Positions 27,624-33,433 of a DNA stretch of 33,433 nucleotides are shown here, one piece after another. Location of the stretch: positions 1 to 33,433 of the forward strand of contig NZ_AQOH01000063.1 in the NCBI RefSeq assembly GCF_000364705.1. The letters are read 5' to 3'. Made by a program: the position numbers and the translations under genes. Below the pieces are notes generated by a model. It was given only the letters and a program-made list of their open reading frames with translations. It made no database searches and was not told where the DNA came from. Position 1 is the first letter of the stretch. Every line of letters begins with the position of its first letter. Origin of the DNA: Pseudomonas fuscovaginae SE-1 (GTDB taxonomy: Bacteria; Pseudomonadota; Gammaproteobacteria; Pseudomonadales; Pseudomonadaceae).

Positions 27624-28895
27624 ATGAGCTATGTGATCGACCGACGCCTCAATGGCAAGAACAAGAGCACGGTGAACCGCCAGCGCTTCCTGCGGCGTTA
27701 CCGTGACCACATCAAGAAGGCGGTCGAGGAGGCCGTGAGCCGCCGTTCCATCACCGACATGGAACACGGCGAGCAGATCAGCATTCCAGGCCGCGATATC
27801 GACGAACCGGTGTTGCACCACGGGCGCGGCGGCAAGCAGACCGTGGTTCACCCCGGCAACAAGGAATTCACCACCGGCGAGCACATTCCCCGGCCACAGG
27901 GCGGCGGCGGTGGGCGCGGTCCCGGCAAGGCCGGCAACTCCGGCGAGGGAATGGATGAGTTCGTCTTCCAGATCACCCAGGAGGAATTCCTCGAGTTCAT
28001 GTTCGAGGACCTGGAACTGCCCAACCTGGTCAAACGCAACCTGACCGGCACCGACACCTACAAGACCGTCCGCGCCGGGATCAGCAACGAGGGCAACCCC
28101 TCGCGCATCAACATCATCCGCACCCTGCGCTCGGCCCATGCCCGCCGAATCGCCCTGTCCGGCAGCAGCCGGGCGAAGCTCAAGGAGGCCAAGGCCGAAC
28201 TGGAGCGGCTGAAACGCGAAGAGCCGGACAACTTCGGCGATATCCAGGAAATCGAAGCGGAAATCGAACGACTCAGCGCGCGCATTCACCGCGTGCCGTT
28301 TCTCGATACCTTCGACCTCAAGTACAACCTGCTGGTCAAGCAGCCCAATCCCAGCTCCAAGGCCGTGATGTTCTGCCTGATGGACGTGTCCGGCTCGATG
28401 ACCCAGGCGACCAAGGACATCGCCAAGCGCTTCTTCATCCTGCTGTACCTGTTTCTCAAGCGTAACTACGACAAGATCGAAGTGGTGTTCATCCGCCATC
28501 ACACCAGCGCCCGGGAAGTCGACGAGGAGGAGTTCTTCTACTCGCGGGAAACCGGCGGCACCATCGTCTCCAGCGCCCTGAAGCTGATGCAGGAGATCAT
28601 GGCCGAACGCTACCCGACCAATGAATGGAACATCTATGCCGCCCAGGCTTCGGACGGCGACAACTGGAACGACGACTCGCCGATCTGCCGCGACATCCTG
28701 ATCAACCAGATCATGCCGTTCGTGCAGTACTACACTTATGTGGAGATCACCCCGCGCGAACACCAGGCCCTGTGGTACGAATACGAACGCATCAGCGAGG
28801 CGTTCAGCGATACGTTTGCCCAGCAGCAGCTGGTATCGGCCGCCGATATCTATCCGGTCTTCCGTGAACTCTTCCAGCGCAGGTTAGTGACATGA
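27624..28895 (+). CDS. yeaH: DUF444 von Willebrand-factor-A-domain protein YeaH
   Basis: This is the middle gene of the triad, a 423-residue DUF444 protein. Its N-terminus [22 protein letters not shown] is highly basic. A Gly-rich linker (about 90-110, with [12 protein letters not shown]) follows, then a charged helical region with a long Glu/Lys/Arg coiled-coil-like stretch (about 180-225). The vWA domain has the MIDAS motif D-V-S-G-S-M beginning near residue 254 and a Thr/Asp pair further on. Such domains bind a metal and a partner protein, and vWA proteins often team with AAA+ ATPases, which fits its neighbour PrkA. Molecular function is unknown. SD GGAGG precedes the ATG. The stop overlaps spoVR as ATGA. 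Confidence 0.93.
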   Translation: MSYVIDRRLNGKNKSTVNRQRFLRRYRDHIKKAVEEAVSRRSITDMEHGEQISIPGRDIDEPVLHHGRGGKQTVVHPGNKEFTTGEHIPRPQGGGGGRGPGKAGNSGEGMDEFVFQITQEEFLEFMFEDLELPNLVKRNLTGTDTYKTVRAGISNEGNPSRINIIRTLRSAHARRIALSGSSRAKLKEAKAELERLKREEPDNFGDIQEIEAEIERLSARIHRVPFLDTFDLKYNLLVKQPNPSSKAVMFCLMDVSGSMTQATKDIAKRFFILLYLFLKRNYDKIEVVFIRHHTSAREVDEEEFFYSRETGGTIVSSALKLMQEIMAERYPTNEWNIYAAQASDGDNWNDDSPICRDILINQIMPFVQYYTYVEITPREHQALWYEYERISEAFSDTFAQQQLVSAADIYPVFRELFQRRLVT

Positions 28896-30463
28896 CCGCC
28901 AGAGAGCAGAAACAGGCCAAGCGCCAACCCCTTTCCACCGGCTCGGAGTGGACCTTCGAGCTGATCCAGGCCTACGACCGCGAAATCGGTCGTATCGCCG
29001 AGCGCTATGCGCTGGACACCTACCCCAACCAGATCGAGGTGATTACGGCCGAGCAGATGATGGACGCCTATGCCTCCGTGGGCATGCCCCTGGGCTACCA
29101 TCACTGGTCCTATGGCAAGCACTTTCTTAGCACGGAAAAATCCTATAGCCGTGGCCAGATGGGTCTGGCCTACGAGATCGTGATCAACTCGGATCCCTGC
29201 ATCGCCTACCTCATGGAGGAAAACACCATCTGCATGCAGGCGCTGGTAGTGGCGCACGCCTGCTACGGCCACAACAGCTTCTTCAAGGGCAACTATCTGT
29301 TCCGCACCTGGACCGACGCCAGTTCGATCATCGACTACCTGGTGTTCGCCAAGCAGTACATCACCCAGTGCGAGGAGCGCCATGGCATCGACGCGGTGGA
29401 GGATCTGCTCGATTCCTGCCACGCCCTGATGAACTACGGCGTCGATCGCTACAAACGGCCCTACCCGATCTCCGCGGAAGAGGAACGGCGCCGGCAGAAA
29501 GACCGCGAAGAACACTTGCAGAAGCAGATCAACGACCTCTGGCGGACCATTCCCAAGGGCGCGGACAAATTCAGCGAGAAGGACAACGCCCGCTTCCCCT
29601 CCGAGCCCCAGGAGAACATTCTCTACTTCATCGAGAAACACGCACCGTTGCTGGAGCCCTGGCAGCGGGAAATCGTGCGGATCGTGCGCAAGATCGCCCA
29701 ATACTTCTACCCACAGCGCCAGACCCAGGTGATGAACGAAGGGTGGGCAACGTTCTGGCACTACACCCTGATGAACGACCTCTACGACGAAGGCCTGGTT
29801 ACCGACGGTTTCATGATGGAGTTCCTCGCCTCGCACACCAGCGTGGTGTTCCAACCGGGTTTCGACAGCCCCTACTACAGTGGCATCAACCCCTATGCGC
29901 TGGGCTTCGCGATGTACCGGGACATCCGCCGGATGTGCGAGGCACCGACCGAGGAAGACCGTCGCTGGTTCCCCGAACTGGCCGGCAGCGACTGGCTGTC
30001 CAGCATCAAGTTCGCCATGAGCAGCTTCAAGGACGAGAGCTTCATCCTGCAGTACCTGTCGCCCAAGGTAATCCGCGACCTGAAGCTCTTCAGCATTCTC
30101 GACGACGATCAGCGCGACGATCTGCTGGTGCCCGCCATCCACGACGAAAGCGGCTACCGGACCATCCGCGAAACCCTCGCTGCCCAGTACAACCTGGGCA
30201 ACCGTGAACCCAACGTGCAGATCTGGAGCATCGACCGTCGCGGCGACCGCTCGCTCACGCTGCGCCACCAGCAGCACAACCGCAAACCCCTGGGCGACTC
30301 GACCGAGGAGGTACTCAAGCATCTGCATCGCCTGTGGGGCTTCGACATTCACCTGGAAACCCTGCAGGGCGACCAGATCATGAAGACCCATCATGTTCCT
30401 CCCAAGGGTGAACACGGCGAAAACGAATACGGTCGACTCGACCTGGCCGTTATTCACCTCTGA
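28892..30463 (+). CDS. spoVR: SpoVR family protein
   Basis: SpoVR (YcgB in E. coli) proteins are named for a Bacillus gene involved in spore cortex formation, yet are widespread in non-sporulating bacteria. Their biochemical activity is not established. The 523-residue protein is family-sized. It shows [16 protein letters not shown] (residues 17-32), [27 protein letters not shown] and [11 protein letters not shown], with several conserved His/Glu that resemble a metal-binding site of zincin kind (inference). The alternative symbol is ycgB. In E. coli ycgB is unlinked to yeaGH; here all three are contiguous with a 4-nt overlap of yeaH, so they likely act together. Confidence 0.93.
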   Translation: MTAREQKQAKRQPLSTGSEWTFELIQAYDREIGRIAERYALDTYPNQIEVITAEQMMDAYASVGMPLGYHHWSYGKHFLSTEKSYSRGQMGLAYEIVINSDPCIAYLMEENTICMQALVVAHACYGHNSFFKGNYLFRTWTDASSIIDYLVFAKQYITQCEERHGIDAVEDLLDSCHALMNYGVDRYKRPYPISAEEERRRQKDREEHLQKQINDLWRTIPKGADKFSEKDNARFPSEPQENILYFIEKHAPLLEPWQREIVRIVRKIAQYFYPQRQTQVMNEGWATFWHYTLMNDLYDEGLVTDGFMMEFLASHTSVVFQPGFDSPYYSGINPYALGFAMYRDIRRMCEAPTEEDRRWFPELAGSDWLSSIKFAMSSFKDESFILQYLSPKVIRDLKLFSILDDDQRDDLLVPAIHDESGYRTIRETLAAQYNLGNREPNVQIWSIDRRGDRSLTLRHQQHNRKPLGDSTEEVLKHLHRLWGFDIHLETLQGDQIMKTHHVPPKGEHGENEYGRLDLAVIHL

Positions 30464-30472
30464 GTTGCAGAC

Positions 30473-30524
30473 ACCTCCGTTGGCGGACAACACAGGTTAT
30501 GCTGTCCGGCCAACGGAGGTTTTT
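30473..30524 (+). terminator. Terminator of the prkA triad that contains the cca SD
   Basis: ACCTCCGTTGGC (30473-30484) pairs perfectly with GCCAACGGAGGT (30509-30520). An inner GGACA/TGTCC stem (30485-30489 with 30503-30507) adds to it, and TTTTT (30520-30524) follows. It is a strong intrinsic terminator 10 nt after spoVR. Its 3' arm includes GGAGG, the Shine-Dalgarno of cca, whose ATG is at 30526. Any readthrough message would have that SD locked in the stem. Confidence 0.75.
30498..30503 (+). promoter_or_regulatory. Candidate -10 box of cca inside the terminator loop
   Basis: TATGCT (preceded by GGT) lies in the hairpin loop. A start 7 nt downstream, near 30510, would give a message beginning with CCAACGGAGG and a free SD. 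No good -35 is seen at 16-18 nt (CTCCGT or TCCGTT), so the call is tentative. Confidence 0.3.
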
Positions 30525-30525
30525 C

Positions 30526-31755
30526 ATGCAGATCTATAAAGTCGGCGGCGCGGTTCGTGATCGCCTGCTGGGCCGGCCGGTCACCGATATCGACTGGGTC
30601 GTGGTCGGTGCCACCAGCGAAGACATGCTCGCCCAGGGCTTTCGCCCGGTCGGAGCCGACTTCCCGGTGTTTCTTCACCCCCAAAGCGGCGAGGAATACG
30701 CCCTGGCCCGTACCGAACGCAAGAGCGGACGCGGCTACGGCGGCTTCACCTTCCATGCCAGCCCCGAAGTCACCCTCGAAGAGGACCTGATCCGTCGCGA
30801 CCTGACGATCAATGCCATGGCCGAGGATGACCAAGGCAACCTGACCGACCCCTACCACGGCCAGCAGGATCTCGAAAACCGCATCCTACGCCATGTTTCC
30901 CCGGCGTTCGCCGAGGATCCCCTACGAGTACTGCGGGTTGCGCGCTTCGCCGCGCGCTATGCCAGCCTCGGTTTCACCGTCGCACCACAGACACTCGCAC
31001 TGATGCGCGAGCTGGCAGAATCGGGCGAACTGGAAGCGCTGACACCTGAGCGCAACTGGAAGGAAATCTCCCGCGCCCTGATGGAAAAGCAGCCCCAGGT
31101 GTTCCTCCAGGTACTGCGTGACTGTGGCGCCCTGGCGGTTCTGTTTCCCGAACTGGAGGCCCTGTTCGGCGTTCCGCAGCCAGCCGCCCACCACCCGGAA
31201 ATAGACACGGGCCTGCATACCCTGAGCGTACTGGAGCAGGCCGCGCGCCATCAGCAGCCACTGACCGTGCGCTGGGCCTGTCTGCTGCATGACCTGGGCA
31301 AGGGGCTCACTCCCGAGCAAGAGTGGCCAAGGCATATTGCCCATGAGGCCAGGGGACTGAAACCGATCAAGGACGTCAACGAGCGCTACAAGGTGCCCCG
31401 CGACTGCCAGGAACTGGCGTTGCTGGTCGGTGAGTACCACACTCACGCCCATCGGGCACTGGAACTGAAGGCTTCGACCTTGCTGGAGCTGCTGCAGAGC
31501 TTCGACGTCTATCGTCGCCCGCAACGTTTCGAGGAGTTCATCGCCGCCTGTGAAATGGATGCCCGCGGACGCCAGGGACTGGAGGAACGGGATTATCCAC
31601 AAGCCGCCTACCTGCGCGGCGCGGCGCAGGCGGCCAAGGCCGTTGCGGTTCAGCCGCTGATCGAAAAGGGCTTCAAGGGGCCGCAACTGGGCGAAGCGCT
31701 CAGACGCGAACGCCTGAATGCCCTCAAGACCTACAAGGTAGAGCACACTGCCTGA
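30526..31755 (+). CDS. cca: CCA-adding tRNA nucleotidyltransferase with HD domain
   Basis: Cca adds or repairs the 3'-terminal CCA of tRNAs using CTP and ATP without a nucleic-acid template. The 409-residue class II enzyme begins [17 protein letters not shown], with the GG-VRD motif at 7-12 and the catalytic DID at 21-23. [10 protein letters not shown] and the base-recognition region [16 protein letters not shown] follow. The C-terminal HD phosphohydrolase domain has His255-Asp256 in LLHDLGKG, as in E. coli Cca. An ATG 9 codons upstream would begin inside the terminator loop; I choose 30526, which has GGAGG 6 nt ahead and the family N-terminus. Confidence 0.96.
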   Translation: MQIYKVGGAVRDRLLGRPVTDIDWVVVGATSEDMLAQGFRPVGADFPVFLHPQSGEEYALARTERKSGRGYGGFTFHASPEVTLEEDLIRRDLTINAMAEDDQGNLTDPYHGQQDLENRILRHVSPAFAEDPLRVLRVARFAARYASLGFTVAPQTLALMRELAESGELEALTPERNWKEISRALMEKQPQVFLQVLRDCGALAVLFPELEALFGVPQPAAHHPEIDTGLHTLSVLEQAARHQQPLTVRWACLLHDLGKGLTPEQEWPRHIAHEARGLKPIKDVNERYKVPRDCQELALLVGEYHTHAHRALELKASTLLELLQSFDVYRRPQRFEEFIAACEMDARGRQGLEERDYPQAAYLRGAAQAAKAVAVQPLIEKGFKGPQLGEALRRERLNALKTYKVEHTA

Positions 31756-31871
31756 AAGCCACCTGAAGGACCTGTGGTGCGCAAGACCTGAAGGCCTATT
31801 CGTGGCAGTGCGGCGGTCCGAAAAGCCACGTTCCTACAAGATGTGCAACCTTCCGGGCATGACACAGTCAC

Positions 31872-31968
31872 TGTGGGAGCCGGCTTGCTGGCGATAGCGA
31901 TGGGCCAGACGCTACTGAACTTGCGGGATGGCCGCCTGCGGCGGATCGCCAGCAAGCCGGCTCCCACA
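31872..31968. repeat. REPIN between cca and folK
   Basis: Inverted REP arms TGTGGGAGCCGGCTTGCTGG (31872-31891) and CCAGCAAGCCGGCTCCCACA (31949-31968) enclose a 57-nt centre. The right half, read in reverse complement, matches the left half of the 5917-6027 element over about 43 nt with one difference, so they are recent relatives. It lies in the 249-nt gap between the convergent genes cca and folK, where no other terminator is evident; the remainder of that gap shows no gene. Confidence 0.88.
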
Positions 31969-32004
31969 AGGGCGCGCGCGGCGTACCGGCTCAAGCGACA
32001 GGTA

Positions 32005-32529
32005 TCACGAAGGCAGCAATTCTGAAGGGGTCAGTTGCTCACCACGCCACTCGAAGGCAACAGGGGCCAATACCTGGTCGATCCGTGCCTCGCTCCACAG
32101 CGCCGCAAAGCTCTTTCCCGCTTCGGGGTGCAGTTTTTGCGGCGCGATCAACGACAATGGCCACAAGACGAACGCATTTTTCAGGATTTCCGCACGCGGC
32201 AGGATCAACCCGTCGAAATTCCCCACCTGCTCGCCATACAGCAGGACGTCGATATCCAGCGGCAAACCCTTGCGTTCCGGCGCATAGCGACCGTTATCGG
32301 CCTCGATGAACTTCAACCGACGATCCAGCTCCATCAACGGCAGATCGGTCTGGGCCGAAACCACCAGGTTGAAGAACGGCCCGCTCCTGATGCCCACCGG
32401 CTGGCTCTCGAACACCGCCGAGCAGCGGATATCCTGCAGAAACCCGGCCAGGGCATCCAGGCCGGCGCACAAATGGGTTTCGCGCTCGATATTGCTGCCG
32501 AGCCCGAGATAAACCTGAGTTAGCGACAT
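32005..32529 (-). CDS. folK: FolK-like hydroxymethyldihydropterin pyrophosphokinase, divergent
   Basis: FolK activates 6-hydroxymethyl-7,8-dihydropterin with ATP in folate synthesis, right after the FolB step. The 174-residue protein has YLGLGSNIERE at the start, ESQPVG, FFNLVV with the pterin-binding Asn, LPLDIDVLLYG with the two metal aspartates, and FVLWPL. However, the usual R-W-G-P-R before the D-x-D is replaced by RYAPERKG, and the conserved P-H of the following loop reads P-R. It may be a second, altered copy; the canonical Pseudomonas folK lies elsewhere (PA4728 in PAO1, as I recall). The start is an ATG inside the end of folB (10-nt overlap); the longer frame upstream is antisense-like noise. 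Confidence 0.75.
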   Translation of the reverse strand: MSLTQVYLGLGSNIERETHLCAGLDALAGFLQDIRCSAVFESQPVGIRSGPFFNLVVSAQTDLPLMELDRRLKFIEADNGRYAPERKGLPLDIDVLLYGEQVGNFDGLILPRAEILKNAFVLWPLSLIAPQKLHPEAGKSFAALWSEARIDQVLAPVAFEWRGEQLTPSELLPS

Positions 32530-32873
32530 CCGCGCTCGATCTCCACGCCCACGCCCCGGGCGGCCGCGACCGCCCCCGGTTTGGTCAACTTGAGGTGCAG
32601 CCAGGGAATATGGAATTCGCTCATGAGCACCTCGGCCAGACGCTCGGCGAAGGTTTCCACCAACTGGAACTGCGACTGCTCGGCAAAGGCCTGGATCCGC
32701 GCCGACACGCTGGCATAGTCGAGCGCCAGGGTCAGGTCGTCTCCCGCTGCCGCAGGACGGTTGTCCCAGGCGAAACTGAGGTCCAGACGCAGGCATTGCC
32801 TGATCCCGCGCTCCCAGTCGTAGGCCCCGATCACCGTGTCGACTTCCAGGCCTTCGATAAACACTCTGTCCAA
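32520..32873 (-). CDS. folB: Dihydroneopterin aldolase
   Basis: FolB cleaves 7,8-dihydroneopterin to 6-hydroxymethyl-7,8-dihydropterin and glycolaldehyde. The 117-residue protein shows [20 protein letters not shown], with the pterin-stacking Tyr and Glu, then [23 protein letters not shown] and the catalytic Lys in [11 protein letters not shown] propose the TTG at 32873 as start. It gives the family N-terminus (M)DRVFIEGL and has GGAG 8 nt upstream; an ATG eight codons earlier adds MSCCGEEC, which is not family-like. It overlaps folK by 10 nt and diverges from plsY with a 74-nt gap. Confidence 0.9.
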   Translation of the reverse strand: MDRVFIEGLEVDTVIGAYDWERGIRQCLRLDLSFAWDNRPAAAGDDLTLALDYASVSARIQAFAEQSQFQLVETFAERLAEVLMSEFHIPWLHLKLTKPGAVAAARGVGVEIERGCR

Positions 32874-32890
32874 GCACTCTTCTCCGCAGC

Positions 32891-32919
32891 ACGACAAGGG
32901 CGCAATGCGCCGTTAGAAT
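32891..32919 (+). promoter_or_regulatory. Candidate plsY promoter
   Basis: ACGACA (32891-32896) and TAGAAT (32914-32919) are separated by 17 nt, a fair sigma70 match. Start would be near 32926, leaving about 22 nt before the ATG at 32948. A GGCGCA-at-GCGCC palindrome occupies the spacer and could be a control site. The element overlaps the folB 5' region on the other strand. Confidence 0.45.
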
Positions 32920-32947
32920 CAGGGCGTCCTCGCCCGGAATAGTTAGC

Positions 32948-33433
32948 ATGTTTTGGTTACTGGCGATCCTCGCCTACCTGCTCGGCTCTCTGTCCTTCGC
33001 CATTTTGCTCAGCCGCCTGACCGGAACGCCCGATCCGCGAATGAGCGGCTCGGGCAATGCCGGTGCCACCAACATGCTGCGCCTGGCCGGCAAGAAACTG
33101 GCGATCCTGACCCTGCTCGGCGACCTGCTCAAAGGGCTGCTGCCGGTACTGATCGCCGGTCTCGCCGGCCTGACGCTGCAACAACAGGCCTGGATCGGCG
33201 TCTGCGCCGTTCTCGGCCACCTGTTTCCCCTCTATTTCCGCTTTCGCGGCGGCAAGGGCGTGGCGACGGCGGCCGGGATGCTGCTGGGACTTTACCCACC
33301 AGCGGCCCTGCTGGCCGTCGCCACCTGGATCCTGACCTTCTACCTCACCCGCACCAGCTCGCTCGCCGCCCTGATCGCCACACCGCTGACCCTGCCGCTG
33401 CTGGCCTGGCAGGAACCGGCGGCGCTGCTGCCA
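32948..33433 (+). CDS. plsY: Glycerol-3-phosphate acyltransferase PlsY, N-terminal part
   Basis: PlsY transfers the acyl group from acyl-phosphate to glycerol 3-phosphate, the first step of phospholipid synthesis, in the inner membrane. The 162 codons seen run to the window edge, most of a roughly 190-200-residue protein. They start [20 protein letters not shown] (first membrane helix), then show [13 protein letters not shown] (motif 1), [25 protein letters not shown] (motif 2 with the Gly-Lys phosphate site), and further hydrophobic helices. Further 5' than 32948 there is no homologous coding. It diverges from folB. The C-terminal end and any motif 3 lie outside the window. Confidence 0.94.
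   Translation, partial: MFWLLAILAYLLGSLSFAILLSRLTGTPDPRMSGSGNAGATNMLRLAGKKLAILTLLGDLLKGLLPVLIAGLAGLTLQQQAWIGVCAVLGHLFPLYFRFRGGKGVATAAGMLLGLYPPAALLAVATWILTFYLTRTSSLAALIATPLTLPLLAWQEPAALLP

Noticed and set aside
28850..30493. Minus-strand frame of about 550 codons opposite spoVR
   Set aside because: Antisense shadow; the plus strand has strong SpoVR motifs.
31756..31871. Intrinsic terminator right after cca
   Set aside because: Only a 4-bp CCAC/GTGG stem was seen and there is no T-run; the REPIN further on is the better candidate for ending the transcript.
32530..32949. Long N-terminal extension of folK over folB
   Set aside because: It is out-of-frame reading of folB; folK homology begins at [13 protein letters not shown].

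Overview
This window is core chromosome of a high-GC Gammaproteobacterium, almost certainly a Pseudomonas of the fluorescens/putida side. The gene order matches what I recall of the PAO1 stretch from plsY (about PA0581) to trpC (PA0651), without the R/F-pyocin cluster that separates trpE from trpG in PAO1. Other genus marks are the AgtABCD/AgtSR locus, the AmgK-MurU pair and REP/REPIN repeats of the type seen in fluorescens-group genomes. All assignments come from reading protein motifs and synteny by eye; no database search was run.

Region 1 (1-5.8 kb, minus strand) is tryptophan biosynthesis. The order of transcription is rpe, gph, trpE, trpG, trpD, trpC, then a terminator and the start of a lipoate-ligase-like gene that leaves the window. 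The last codons of gph form a Trp-rich leader peptide followed by mutually exclusive RNA pairings, so a trp attenuator appears to be built into the 3' end of gph.

Region 2 (5.8-14 kb, minus strand) is a 4-aminobutyrate/5-aminovalerate-type ABC transporter (agtA-B-C-D) with its sensor kinase and response regulator (agtS-agtR). One REPIN lies downstream of agtD and another between the binding-protein gene and the first permease gene. A GacA-like inverted repeat upstream of agtA is a candidate AgtR site.

Region 3 (14-25.3 kb) is cell envelope and housekeeping. A secreted DUF3530 protein (+) converges on djlA-murU-amgK (-), which diverges from lptD-surA-pdxA-rsmA (+); apaG-apaH and glpE follow. 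LptD and SurA serve outer-membrane assembly; AmgK and MurU recycle peptidoglycan sugars.

Region 4 (25.3-31.8 kb, plus strand) is the poorly understood stress triad prkA-yeaH-spoVR. It sits behind a sigmaS-like promoter and a structured leader of about 180 nt, and is followed by cca, whose Shine-Dalgarno lies inside the triad's terminator hairpin. Region 5 (31.8-33.4 kb) holds a third REPIN, a divergent folK paralogue overlapping folB (-), and the 5' part of plsY (+). No tRNA, rRNA, CRISPR array, insertion sequence, prophage or broken gene was seen. The most interesting signals are regulatory: the gph-embedded trp leader, the cca SD-sequestering terminator, the prkA leader and the agtA upstream dyad.
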